Of a stretch of 64,000 nt of DNA, positions 18,741 through 28,073 are shown in pieces. This DNA comes from G963701675 sp963701675 (GTDB lineage Bacteria > Planctomycetota > Planctomycetia > Gemmatales > Gemmataceae): positions 3,162,001 to 3,226,000 of the forward strand of contig OY969623.1 in NCBI GenBank assembly GCA_963701675.1, in the 5' to 3' direction. Position 1 is the stretch's first letter. Each line of letters opens with the position of its first letter. A program made the translations under genes and the position numbers. The notes under the pieces were generated by a model. That model had not been told where the DNA came from and made no database searches. It saw nothing but the letters and a program-made list of their open reading frames with translations.

Positions 18741-20768
18741 TCATGACTTCAAACCATTCGAGTTGTTCTCGATTGGCGATAACCATTGATCAACCCACGA
18801 TGATTCGTCCAGCGGTTTGGACTTGCCTTCAATCGCCAGCGGCTTGGGTTCCGCAAGGTCCTTCAAGTTCTCTGCCGATGGAGAGGCAGGATTTTCGGGG
18901 GGAGTCGGACCGTCCGTCTGCTCCGTTGAGGAGTTGCCCTCAGCCACTCCATCGTCATCGAACGGATTAGCCACTCCGCCCGCAAGCAGACCGATGTTGC
19001 CCGCACCCGGGCGATCTCCGTCATAGCTAGGCGCCGGGCTCGCGTAGGTACAATCGGTTTGATGGTCGGGTTGAGGGCACAAACGCGTTGCCGCAATGCG
19101 AGAGCCCCCGTTCTTCGTATAAACCCCGCCTAGGACCAATTTGTCATTCCCGTCGACGAAGACGTCGTACCCTGATTCCTCGTCGTCGCTTTGCGGGAAT
19201 CTCGGCTCGAACAAATCAACCGTTTCATCGAACTTAATCCGACCACCGGCAAAGCGAGTGACATCCGTCCCGTCGTCAGTGTACCCGCTAAAAATAATGC
19301 TGGGTGCATCATCGTCGTCGAGTTCTTGAAATGCCACGCCTCGGGCGACGTCTCGGTTGCGGTTGGTAATGGTTGTTTCTCCCGTTGTGAAGAAAGTCGC
19401 GTCGGGATCTCCATCCATTTCAAGCCGACCGAGTGCGAAATCCGAGGAAATGGTGCTCTTTTCTATGTTCGGTACAAAGTCTTCCGGACAGCCCCGGGCA
19501 TCATGGTCTTCCTCATCGTCGTTCTCTTGTTGACTATAACATGCCTCGCCCGCGACAACGATGCGCGGCCCAGAGCCAAAATCTTCAATGCCGAGATCCC
19601 AAGCCATGTCGTAGCGAGTGTTCGTCCCTGAGGAGAAGTCGATCAATGCAACACCGCTATCGCCAAAGCTGCTCTCCAATGTGCCGTTCGAATAGTTCAA
19701 ACGCGCCACCGCGAAATCCTGACGGAATGACGCGTCGGTGCCTTCCCAAAAAGTGCCGCCGGCCACTAGAATATCGTAATTGCCCGCCCCGCTCCCCTGA
19801 TCCGGTATCAAAAGCAGCGAACGCAGTTCACTATTCAACTCCGTCCCCGATTCACCGGCCACATCATGCGGCTTGAATATCAGCTGGTCACCGAGGTAGT
19901 AACTGCACAGCGTGCTCATTCCGGGAGACCGAAGCCCACCGGCACTGGCGAAATAGACGTCACCATGCTCGGTGAATCGCGCCACCGCGAAGCGCCTCGA
20001 CCGGGTTAGATCTCCGACCGCGTCGTTGATGTACGCAAAGCCTCCCAAGGCGATCCGCTTCGCACCGTCCGGCTCCACAGCAATCGTGAACGCTTCGTCT
20101 TGGCGACTCCACGAGGTGCCGCCGCCACTATCGCAAAAAACTGACTCAAAAGCCACCGTGGACCAGCCAGGAACCCCCGTATTTTGCCAAAACTGGCCGC
20201 TATCGCCGCCGAACGAAGTATCAAGGGTCCCGTCCGTACACAGCCGGAGCATGGCGAAGGTCTTTATCGCCACACCGGATATCGGGAAATGCCTCCCCGC
20301 CACCACATATCGGTCCGAGGGAGCAGTAGTACCACACGCTGTCCCTTGCACCGTGCCGCTATCTACCGGTTCGACATTTTCCTGAATTACAATTGCGTTG
20401 GCCCGGGCGGGTCCATCGTTGAACGCGGTTCCTGGATCGTAGACACCCAAGCCGCTGCTGCCAAATGTCGTGTCCCTTTCTCCGTTGGAAGTCAAGCGGG
20501 CGACAGCGAAGTTCAGATCTGTTTCGCTCCCCGAGTATCCAACCATGATGATTTTGCCGTTGTCGTCTTGGATTGAGGCGCGAGCTTCCAGCGAATTCGG
20601 AACGGTTTGAAATCCGGGTGTCGAGGCCTCGTTGAACGTGAAATCGATGGTCCAACTAAGCATGAAACGGTCTTCAAGCTTCATAACGGAAGGACGACAC
20701 GTCAAGCGCTTGCGTCGCTCTTCGCGAAGGCGCCGCCGCGCTGCCTCTCTGCGATTTACTTGACCCAT
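18741..20768 (-). CDS. Secreted delta-60 repeat protein with planctomycete N-terminal tag
   Basis: 675 residues from the start at 20768, which has AAGGAG 8 bases upstream. A basic leader (RREAARRRLREERRKR) is followed by the lineage-typical tag CRPSVMKLEDRFMLSW, then repeats of about 60 residues with the delta-60 pattern (FAVARL...G..DTTFG, RYVVAG, FAMLRLCTDGTLDTSFGG). The repeats are expected to form a beta-propeller-like extracellular structure. The C-terminal 100 residues are Pro/Ser/Glu-rich and low in complexity, with no sorting motif recognised. A second protein of the same kind is encoded at 30690-32516. Flanked by glycosyltransferase genes on both sides, so a glycosylated surface protein is a reasonable guess. 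Confidence 0.8.
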   Translation of the reverse strand: MGQVNRREAARRRLREERRKRLTCRPSVMKLEDRFMLSWTIDFTFNEASTPGFQTVPNSLEARASIQDDNGKIIMVGYSGSETDLNFAVARLTSNGERDTTFGSSGLGVYDPGTAFNDGPARANAIVIQENVEPVDSGTVQGTACGTTAPSDRYVVAGRHFPISGVAIKTFAMLRLCTDGTLDTSFGGDSGQFWQNTGVPGWSTVAFESVFCDSGGGTSWSRQDEAFTIAVEPDGAKRIALGGFAYINDAVGDLTRSRRFAVARFTEHGDVYFASAGGLRSPGMSTLCSYYLGDQLIFKPHDVAGESGTELNSELRSLLLIPDQGSGAGNYDILVAGGTFWEGTDASFRQDFAVARLNYSNGTLESSFGDSGVALIDFSSGTNTRYDMAWDLGIEDFGSGPRIVVAGEACYSQQENDDEEDHDARGCPEDFVPNIEKSTISSDFALGRLEMDGDPDATFFTTGETTITNRNRDVARGVAFQELDDDDAPSIIFSGYTDDGTDVTRFAGGRIKFDETVDLFEPRFPQSDDEESGYDVFVDGNDKLVLGGVYTKNGGSRIAATRLCPQPDHQTDCTYASPAPSYDGDRPGAGNIGLLAGGVANPFDDDGVAEGNSSTEQTDGPTPPENPASPSAENLKDLAEPKPLAIEGKSKPLDESSWVDQWLSPIENNSNGLKS

Positions 20769-21271
20769 GATAGTCTCTCCTTGAAAAAAGTGCCGGTTGC
20801 ACATCCGCGTGAATAGCCGCGCGGCATCACGGAGCCGCACGTCCCAGAACGTCAGCTTGGCTATCTTCGAGTCACACCGACATCAGTGCAAGGGGAGCGT
20901 CTGGGGAGTGGAAGGGGTAATGGTGGGGACGTAGCTAAATTTAGAGCACGGATGTCATCGCAACGCACCCACCGCATTCCGAGGATAATGTGGTGACCCC
21001 AAACGGTCCCCCAGTGGTTCCCTTGATGGTCGCCTACTGAATGGTCAGGATCGCCTGAAGGAATGATTTTGCTCTTGATAGAATCCGAGGCAAGCGCGGG
21101 GCATTGGCTCTCTGGACGATGCCAACCGGCGCAGGACACCTAAACCGTTCCGAACTTCACAGCACTTTTGGGCCAAAGATTCGGCGACCCGGCAACCATC
21201 TGAATTTGCTGTCATGTAGAAGGCATTTGGCATTGTTCACACTCATAGGTTAAGAAAGGTCATTATTCACC
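20769..21271. promoter_or_regulatory. Divergent intergenic region between delta-60 and OGT-like genes
   Basis: About 500 bases between two divergently transcribed genes. Ribosome sites at both edges are clear (AAGGAG for the minus gene, AAAGG about 14 bases before the plus ATG). No coding frame, repeat or RNA gene was recognised, and the 18-bp motif found elsewhere in this region is absent. Confidence 0.4.
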
Positions 21272-23119
21272 ATGAAGCTAGACGGAGTGACGCTCGACCG
21301 CCGTATACCGAGGTCAACTGCGGCAAAAGCAAGCGAGGCTTATGTCGAAGCTCAACGGCATCACGAGGCAGGCCGATACGAACAGGCGGAAAAGATTTAT
21401 CGTGGGTTATTGGAGCATGGAAAGTCAAACGCAGAACTATTGATGTTGCTCGGCGCGGTTTCTCGGTCGCAGAACAAACTTGATGAGGCCATCGACTTCT
21501 TGAAGGAATCGCTCAGACTCAGCCCTCGGTACTGGGACGCCCTTCAGAACTTAGGAGTGTGCCTCGCTGAGAGGCGCGAAAACGCTGAGGCGATAGACTC
21601 GTTCCTCAAAGCCATCGACACGGCGCCAAAGCGAATCGAATCGTACATCGATTTAGGGAATCTCTATCGTACGCTGGGTCAACTGGAGGAATCGACGGAG
21701 TGCTACATGAAAGCGCTTCGGATCAAAGAACACCCTGATCTTCGTAATTACATTGGCAATGGCCTTTGCAATCAGGGACGCCGTGCCGAGTCAATTAGCT
21801 ACTATGTCGACGCGCTTCGACAAACCCCACGTCATTGGGTAGCGCATAGCAATCTGTTGTTTGCCTTGAGTCATGATCCGAACTTGGAGCCCTCGGCTTT
21901 GCTCGCAGAACATCGCTGGTTCGATCGTCTCCATGGCCAACGGCGGGGAACCGCGAACGTCTTCACCAATGTGCCAGACTGTGAACGTCGGCTTCGCATT
22001 GGCTATGTATCTCCCGACTTCCGGCGTCACGTGGTCATGCGGTTCTTCGAACCGATCCTCGATGCGCATGACCGCACTCGGTTTGAAGTATACGCCTATG
22101 CGGAAGTGGACCGCCCGGATGCCATAACCGAACAGGTGCAACGACGGGTGAATGTCTGGCGCCTTACAAACCGGCACACGGATACTCAGGTGGCAGAACA
22201 AATTCGTCGCGATTCTATCGATATTCTAGTCGACCTGGGTGGGCATACTGGAAACAGCCGACTAACGGTGTTCACTCACAAGCCTGCTCCGATCCAAGTG
22301 ACCTATCTTGGTTATGCGGGAACCTCCGGCCTAGCGACCATGGATTACCGAATTACTGATGCCATTGCCGATCCCTATGGTCAACCTCAGTCCGACACAG
22401 AGAAGCTGATTCGTTTGCCGGGCTGTTTTTTTGCCTACTTGCCACATGCAGATAGAGCCGATTTAGAAACGCAACCTACGTCGGCTGGGCGGCCAATTAC
22501 GTTTGGCTCGACCCATAAGCTTGTCAAGCTGAACGAAGCGGTACTCGATGTCTGGGCACGATTGCTCAAGGAGGTTCCGGGTTCACGTCTGCTGATCACC
22601 CGTAATACCTTGACCGAAGGATGCGCTTTTCGATTCCGAAGCGAGTTTGAATCACGTGGAATATCAAGCGACCGTTTGATACTTCGTCGTGCGGAGGGCC
22701 AATACTTCTTCAATGTTTACGGGGATTTCGATATCTTACTCGACGCATTCCCGTGGTCCGGACATGGTATGGCATGCGAAGCCTTATGGATGGGTGTTCC
22801 GGTTATCACGTTATGCGGCAACAGGTTCGCTGCCAGAATGTGCGCCAGTGTGCTAACCCAACTGGGATTAACTGAGCTGATTGCGCATCGCTTAGAGGAA
22901 TACGTTGCCATCGCGAAGCGATTGGCTGAGGATAAAGAGGCCCTCAATCGGTATCGTACCGAACTGCGGCAGCGGATGCGCCGCTCGATAATCTGTGACG
23001 GTGCCGCGTTCACGCGCAACCTGGAAGAAGCATATCGAATGATATGGCATCGTTGGTGCGCTGAACAAGCAGCGCGCCACGTAACAGTCGCCAGATTGGG
23101 TACGGAGGCGGTTTGCTAG
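21272..23119 (+). CDS. TPR-containing O-GlcNAc transferase (SPINDLY/OGT, GT41) family protein
   Basis: 615 residues. Residues 15-230 are TPR repeats (AGRYEQAEKIYRGLLEHG, KLDEAIDFLKESLRLSP, DALQNLGVCLAERRENAEAI). Residues 240-590 are the GT41 catalytic region: RIGYVSPDFRRHVVMRFFEP, IDILVDLGGHTGNSRLTVF, APIQVTYLGYAGTSGLATMD, ITFGSTHKLVKLNEAVL, and the UDP-sugar site GHGMACEALWMGVPVITLCG. GT41 enzymes transfer GlcNAc or fucose to Ser/Thr of cytosolic proteins; bacterial members often modify surface proteins before export. It stands 117 bases upstream of the SBBP-repeat protein on the same strand, which is a candidate substrate. Nothing appears missing from the catalytic core. Confidence 0.88.
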   Translation: MKLDGVTLDRRIPRSTAAKASEAYVEAQRHHEAGRYEQAEKIYRGLLEHGKSNAELLMLLGAVSRSQNKLDEAIDFLKESLRLSPRYWDALQNLGVCLAERRENAEAIDSFLKAIDTAPKRIESYIDLGNLYRTLGQLEESTECYMKALRIKEHPDLRNYIGNGLCNQGRRAESISYYVDALRQTPRHWVAHSNLLFALSHDPNLEPSALLAEHRWFDRLHGQRRGTANVFTNVPDCERRLRIGYVSPDFRRHVVMRFFEPILDAHDRTRFEVYAYAEVDRPDAITEQVQRRVNVWRLTNRHTDTQVAEQIRRDSIDILVDLGGHTGNSRLTVFTHKPAPIQVTYLGYAGTSGLATMDYRITDAIADPYGQPQSDTEKLIRLPGCFFAYLPHADRADLETQPTSAGRPITFGSTHKLVKLNEAVLDVWARLLKEVPGSRLLITRNTLTEGCAFRFRSEFESRGISSDRLILRRAEGQYFFNVYGDFDILLDAFPWSGHGMACEALWMGVPVITLCGNRFAARMCASVLTQLGLTELIAHRLEEYVAIAKRLAEDKEALNRYRTELRQRMRRSIICDGAAFTRNLEEAYRMIWHRWCAEQAARHVTVARLGTEAVC

Positions 23120-23236
23120 ATCAATGTCGACGACCGCGAGCGAAGAACGCGGTTTCTCTAGTTGCGCCTTGCAACCTCAGGCGCGCGGCGGCATACTAGA
23201 GAGCGTCAAACTCTCCCTTGTCACGCGGAGGTTCCC

Positions 23237-25933
23237 ATGTGCCGACTAGGTTTTCAACCACATGTCGAGGGTCTGGAAGCGCGGCTGCCGCCGGGAGATA
23301 CGTTCGCGGGACTGCTCGTCCTGCACACCTTCGGGACATCCGCTTCAGCGGTGATCGAGAGCTTGACCTTAGCGGATAGTAACTATTTCCGGGACCTCGA
23401 TGAACCGGGGCCGATGTCCACGGTTTTACGGACGGATCGCCCATCCTTATCCGTTCGCAACCCTGCCAACCAGCCAACGACAGAGATGCCACTCTCCACG
23501 CTGCTGGCTGAGCCGGAAGTGCGCACCGAAAAAACTGCCCGAATGCCTGGATGGGGAACAGCTACCGGCACAACAACCGCCAACTTTGGCGCTTTCCAAC
23601 CAGTTTCGCCGCCGTCGAGCGGTGGCATAGCCCGATTGGCTTACGGTAGTCTCCCCGTTAAGGGGCTGTCGAATCCGGTGCTTGCCGTACCACCTCGGTC
23701 TATGTTGTCGCCGGCCTCGCTATCACCGGCCTCGTTCATGGCGTCGCGGCCGTTCGGTTCATCGTTCTATTTTGAAGCCAACGTCGGGCAGGCGGATACC
23801 GCATTCGACTTCCTGGCCCGCGGTCCCGGTTACACCATGGGTGTCAGCGCGATGCAAGCGGTCTTCCGATTGGAAAATCCCGCAATCGGGACTCGGCATC
23901 CTGAATCAGGCCGAGTAAACGACGACGCAACCCGAGCGACGGACGCAGCGCTGGCTGCCGGGCCCACTACCATGCTCGGCCTCGGTCTCCCGACCCCGTC
24001 ACTCTATCCGCCGCGACAGGTCTCCATGCACATGGTGGGCGCCGATCCGGACGCCGTGGCGACCGGTGTCGATCCGCTGATCACCAAGCTGAATTACTAT
24101 CTCGGCAACGACTCCAACGAGTGGCATGCCGGGGTGCCGACATTCGCCAGGGTGCACTACGACGATGTCTATCCCGGTATCGACATGGTGTATTACGACG
24201 CTACAGAGAACCCGGCATCCGCTGCCAACGGGCTTGAATATGACTTCGTGGTTGCGCCGGGCGCCGATCCCGATCAGATTCAACTCCGCTTCAGCGGCGC
24301 TGACTCAGTAACGGTCGATCCTTCCGGTGAGTTAGCTGTTCGTGTCGGCGACGCCGAGTTGCGGCAAAGCGCTCCGTACATCTACCAGGACATGGCTGGC
24401 GTGCGCCAGGACATTTCGGGCCAGTTCCACGTCGAGGAAGGGACTGCGAGTCCGGATGTTGTGGTTACTTTTGCGGTGAACCCTTATGACATGAGCCGGC
24501 CCCTGGTGATCGATCCGGTGCTGATGCACTATTCAACCTATCTGGGGGGGAACAATACCGATTACGGGTATGATGTGGCGGTCGACAATGCGGGCAGCGC
24601 GTACGTCGTGGGCTTCACGTTTTCGAGCAATTTCCCGGTCGTCAATCCGGTGCAGAATTATGCCAGTGAGGGAGACGCCTTCGTGGCCAAATTCACCCCG
24701 GACGGTACTGCCTTGGAATACGCGACTTGGTTAGGTGGAACGCCCAGTTGTGATACGCTCGGCGAGGACATGGCCCTCGGCATCACCGTCGACGATTTGG
24801 AGAACGCCTACGTCGTCGGCCGAGCGGGATCATGTAATTTCCCGATCTTCAATGCTTTTCAGCCGATCTTCGGCGATGGACCCAGTGACGCATTCATCGT
24901 CAAATTGAAGCCAGCGGGCGCACTGTCTTATTCGTCGTATCTGGGCGGACAAGGCTATGACTTTGGGAATGCGGTAGCAATTGACGGCGAGGGAGTCGCC
25001 TATGTCGTAGGAACGACGTCCTCCGATAATTTTCCGACCGTCAACCCCATTCAATCGACCTACGCTGGCGGAGGGCGCGACTTCATGGTCGCCAAGGTGT
25101 CGCGTGACGGCACAACGTTGCTCTATTCGACCTTTCTGGGCGGACTCTTTGCCGATGGAGATCAGACGGACGCTGGGGGGATTGCCTTGGATCCGTTCGG
25201 CAATATCTGCGTGACCGGCTTCACTGATTCGTACAATTTCCCTACCTACAATGCTTTCCAAGCAACAAAGAATGGCTACACGGAAGCCTTCGTCACCAAA
25301 CTGACACCGGACGGTTCAGCGTTTGTTTTTTCAACGTTTCTCGGCGGAGAGGGAGACTTTACAGATAAGGGAACCGGTATCGCAACTGACGCGGCGGGGG
25401 ATGTTTATGTCACAGGCTACACAAGCTCTCCCGACTTTCCATTAGTAAATCCATTTCAAGCTCAAGAGGATCCCGGATGGACGGGCTTTGTGACCAAATT
25501 CGCCGCCGATGGCTCCGAGCTCATTTACTCGACCTACATAGGAGGGAATAGTAACGATCTTCCGCAGTCACTCGCCGTCGATTCAGCCGGCGCTGCGTAC
25601 GTAATAGGTTTCACCCGTTCTACTGATTTTCCAATGAAACTACCTTTCCAGGCGACTAACGGCGGAGCGCTGGACACTTTCCTTGCTAAACTGACGCCGG
25701 ACGGCACAGGTCTCATTTTTTCGAGCTATCTGGGAGGCTTCGATGATGATACCGCTCAAGGCTCGGAACTCGATGCTAAGGGGAACATTTACCTAACCGG
25801 GACGACCCTATCGCCCGACTTCCCGTTGAAAAAGCCGTTGCAGGCCACTTTGAAAGGGCCCAAGGATGTCTTCGTAGCTAAGTTGAGCATTCCAGCCAGG
25901 CGGCCGATTGTGGCAAACCCGGTAATGCCGTAG
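23237..25933 (+). CDS. Secreted SBBP-repeat beta-propeller protein
   Basis: 898 residues from the ATG at 23237, which has GGAGG 6 bases upstream; an upstream TTG in frame is less likely. The N-terminus carries a divergent surface-protein tag (GFQPHVEGLEARLPPGD). A DUF7948-like domain spans roughly residues 175-430 (FYFEANVGQADTAFDFLARG, YPGIDMVYYDA, GLEYDFVVAPGADPDQIQL). The rest is a series of SBBP repeats with the pattern YSTYLGG...D.A..I.VD..G.AYVVG.T.S.NFP..NP.Q......DAFV.K. These form extracellular beta-propellers. It is downstream of the OGT-like gene, possibly cotranscribed. Convergent with the regulator-like gene at 26045. Confidence 0.85.
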   Translation: MCRLGFQPHVEGLEARLPPGDTFAGLLVLHTFGTSASAVIESLTLADSNYFRDLDEPGPMSTVLRTDRPSLSVRNPANQPTTEMPLSTLLAEPEVRTEKTARMPGWGTATGTTTANFGAFQPVSPPSSGGIARLAYGSLPVKGLSNPVLAVPPRSMLSPASLSPASFMASRPFGSSFYFEANVGQADTAFDFLARGPGYTMGVSAMQAVFRLENPAIGTRHPESGRVNDDATRATDAALAAGPTTMLGLGLPTPSLYPPRQVSMHMVGADPDAVATGVDPLITKLNYYLGNDSNEWHAGVPTFARVHYDDVYPGIDMVYYDATENPASAANGLEYDFVVAPGADPDQIQLRFSGADSVTVDPSGELAVRVGDAELRQSAPYIYQDMAGVRQDISGQFHVEEGTASPDVVVTFAVNPYDMSRPLVIDPVLMHYSTYLGGNNTDYGYDVAVDNAGSAYVVGFTFSSNFPVVNPVQNYASEGDAFVAKFTPDGTALEYATWLGGTPSCDTLGEDMALGITVDDLENAYVVGRAGSCNFPIFNAFQPIFGDGPSDAFIVKLKPAGALSYSSYLGGQGYDFGNAVAIDGEGVAYVVGTTSSDNFPTVNPIQSTYAGGGRDFMVAKVSRDGTTLLYSTFLGGLFADGDQTDAGGIALDPFGNICVTGFTDSYNFPTYNAFQATKNGYTEAFVTKLTPDGSAFVFSTFLGGEGDFTDKGTGIATDAAGDVYVTGYTSSPDFPLVNPFQAQEDPGWTGFVTKFAADGSELIYSTYIGGNSNDLPQSLAVDSAGAAYVIGFTRSTDFPMKLPFQATNGGALDTFLAKLTPDGTGLIFSSYLGGFDDDTAQGSELDAKGNIYLTGTTLSPDFPLKKPLQATLKGPKDVFVAKLSIPARRPIVANPVMP

Positions 25934-26044
25934 TAGCAAGTGGACCCGGACCGGCTGGTCTGCGTAGCCGACCCGCCAAATCGACGGAACCTCGAGGCGG
26001 GCGGGGCACATTATCTGCCAGACCGCTATCCGGTCATCCGTTAA

Positions 26045-26722
26045 TTACCTGTCCGTGGCATACCAACGTACTCGACTGCCACATCCCTCTTGGCAAAATC
26101 TCAGGCTGGACCTTACGTTGCGATTAATACTCTTGATGGTTTCTCGCAGACGTTCCTTCGGGTTGATGCCGTGTTCCAGGGCTAACGACACTGGAATACA
26201 CGCAACCCAGTCCTGAATTTGAAACTGTCGGAGGACTGCTTCCTGGTTGGGAGCTTCGGAGCGATATCGCTTAACCGGGCATTCATGCCAAAATAACGTG
26301 TGGGTGCTTTCCTCCCAGTATGGCCGCTCGTGTGGAACGGCTTCTGCGCCCCTTACACCCGAATCTGATCCATCGCCGTTGCTGCGCGTGCGTTTCAATT
26401 CTGTAAGAAAATCGACCCCATCTTTCGTCAACACAAAACAGCTTCGGGGAAATATGCCCAAACTTGTTGATTCTCGAAAGACACGTTTTGGGTCACTAAG
26501 CCCCGTACATTCCACGGCATGCTCAACATACTCGCGACACATAAGCCATCGTAGGACTCCTTCGGAAACGCCGGCCTTTCTAAACGTTGACAACGTAGTC
26601 GAAAAATCCCATGCGTCGCATGCCGTACGGGCACCGAGTGTCATTGAATCATGAAGTATCTTCACGGCGAGGCGAATTTGGCTGTCCGACGATGGTTTCA
26701 AACGCGGTCGTCTACTATTCAT
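26045..26722 (-). CDS. Planctomycete conserved protein, putative winged-helix regulator
   Basis: 225 residues, start at 26722 with GGAGAG 6 bases upstream. The C-terminal third matches a protein family common in planctomycetes, of the form W....L.W....VKR....A.NQE..L..F, then P..RL..TI.S.NR and RF...G.G..V.W; here HTLFWHECPVKRYRSEAPNQ, NPKERLRETIKSINRNV and CGSRVRWYA. The N-terminal part (GVLRWLMCREYVEHAVEC, SCFVLTKDGVDFLTEL) looks like a winged-helix DNA-binding fold. The exact function is unknown. An 18-bp motif lies about 50 bases upstream, and the gene follows a broken sigma-factor gene, so it may belong to the same control circuit. Confidence 0.65.
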   Translation of the reverse strand: MNSRRPRLKPSSDSQIRLAVKILHDSMTLGARTACDAWDFSTTLSTFRKAGVSEGVLRWLMCREYVEHAVECTGLSDPKRVFRESTSLGIFPRSCFVLTKDGVDFLTELKRTRSNGDGSDSGVRGAEAVPHERPYWEESTHTLFWHECPVKRYRSEAPNQEAVLRQFQIQDWVACIPVSLALEHGINPKERLRETIKSINRNVRSSLRFCQEGCGSRVRWYATDR

Positions 26723-26770
26723 GGTGTCTCTCCGCAGGCGGCGCACCAGGGGACCAAACTGACGGCTCGT

Positions 26771-26788
26771 TCTATAAGTACTAATGCG
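26771..26788 (-). promoter_or_regulatory. 18-bp shared motif, copy A
   Basis: On the minus strand reads CGCATTAGTACTTATAGA, about 50 bases upstream of the start at 26722. It is identical to copies at 32949-32966 (-) and 34405-34422 (+). All three point toward a downstream gene. Spacing and composition suit a sigma-factor recognition element. Confidence 0.6.
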
Positions 26789-26845
26789 CAAACACGACCG
26801 TTTGTGACACTGGTTCAAAACTTTTTCCGTTTCTATTGTCAGACG

Positions 26846-27385
26846 CTAAAGTTGCAGGATTTTTTTCACCTTGGCGATAAGCCGATGCTTCCGCTGCCGC
26901 CTGGCCGCCGCCGTGATCGCTTCGTCAATGGCGGGACGAATACCGAGCTGTGCGTATAGCGCGGCAAGCGCTGCCGGTGATAGCGATGCTTTGACTTCAG
27001 TAAGCAATACGCCTTGCATCCAGTCTTGTGATTGCGGATTGAGAAGTGGTCCAGCGGCGGCCAGTGCAAATTCGGCATTTCGATGTCGGTCGCACCGTAT
27101 CGTCCGGCGAATTTACAAAGAATTAAGATAAGTTTGGAGGCTTCCCAGCTCAGGCCGGAACGCTTGCAGGCGCCGCGCATCAGGCACGAAGAGCGAACAC
27201 CAAACGGCCTGCAAGATGTCGTTGGCGTCGAAACCTAGGCAAGACCGAGTATCAAGGCATCTGCGAACATAGGCATGCAGACCAGACTGATAGCGCTCCA
27301 CCAGCTCAAACCAAGCTGATTGGTCGTGATTCAGACACCGGTCGACTAGACGGCGTTCGTCCTTCCGGGAAAGAGTAAGGCGCAT
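26846..27385 (-). pseudogene. ECF-like sigma factor interrupted by in-frame stop
   Basis: The first 90 residues (DERRLVDRCLNHDQSAWFEL, YVRRCLDTRSCLGFDANDIL, QAVWCSLFVPDARRLQAFRP) match sigma-70 region 2 of the intact paralog at 33782. A TAA at 27113-27115 ends the frame, but the same frame continues beyond it with IRRTIRCDRHRNAEFALA and on to ASLSPAALAALYAQLGI, AAARRQRKHRLIAKVKKILQ, ending at 26846. That continuation parallels the second half of the paralog, so the gene is inactivated by a nonsense change rather than truncated. Its leader CTTCAGGAGGGAGCA is the same as that of the paralog. If the stop is real, only the first 90 residues are made. Confidence 0.7.
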
Positions 27386-28073
27386 GATGCTCCCTCCTGA
27401 AGGTCATGCGCAACCCGAAGGCTGCCTAGCAGAGAACCGTCAGAAGGGCATTCCGTTGCCTGCGGGAATTTCCGCTCGTCGCAGCAAGCGTTAAGCGATC
27501 CCCATCCTCAAGAATGAGTTTTGACGCGTCGACGGCGCGACGCCAGCCATAAAGTGATTAAGAAAGAATAAAGTCAGGAATAAAGGGAATAAAGCACCTC
27601 CCTGGACAGAGGATTACCTGGCGATCCCGTCGCGAACTGTGCGCTGTTTGGTCGCCTCGGTTGTCTTGATTCGACAACCAAATCGAGGCCGCACATGACA
27701 GGCGACCCTGATTATAAAGTGCGATTTTATGAGTCCAAACTGACATCGAAACGAAAACTTTTTTGAAGAAAATTCCAAGAAAAATGTCCGGCCATTTCCG
27801 GGGACGAACCGCGCCGCCTCGTGGTGCAAGAGCATCAACGTCTGACCGAGAGCATTTCTCCTCGTTCCAGTTTTGGGAACGAGCTTGCAACAGAGTTAAG
27901 GTGGGCGCCCTTAGCGGAGCAGGTTGCGGCTGGCAATAAGACGCGGCAACCCCACGATTGACTTTCGGCCGCGATTGGAGTGACAAGAACGCCATCCCTG
28001 CTTGTCGGTTCCACCGCTGGCTCGGCATTGGTGCAGCAAATGTCGTTCGGGTTTCGGTGACGTCAATCTTCAA
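27386..28073. other. Intergenic stretch upstream of the broken sigma gene
   Basis: About 690 bases. One minus-strand frame of 171 codons is open here but has low-complexity, inconsistent composition and no ribosome site, so it is not called. The stretch must contain the promoter for the sigma gene. No repeat or RNA was recognised. Confidence 0.4.

Noticed and set aside
25934..26044. GC-rich inverted bases between the SBBP and regulator-like genes
   Set aside because: A terminator is expected between convergent genes, but the pairing is imperfect and no T-run follows.
27558..28073. 171-codon minus-strand frame between the sigma relic and the HAF-type gene
   Set aside because: Composition changes along the frame, no start signal, no recognisable motif.
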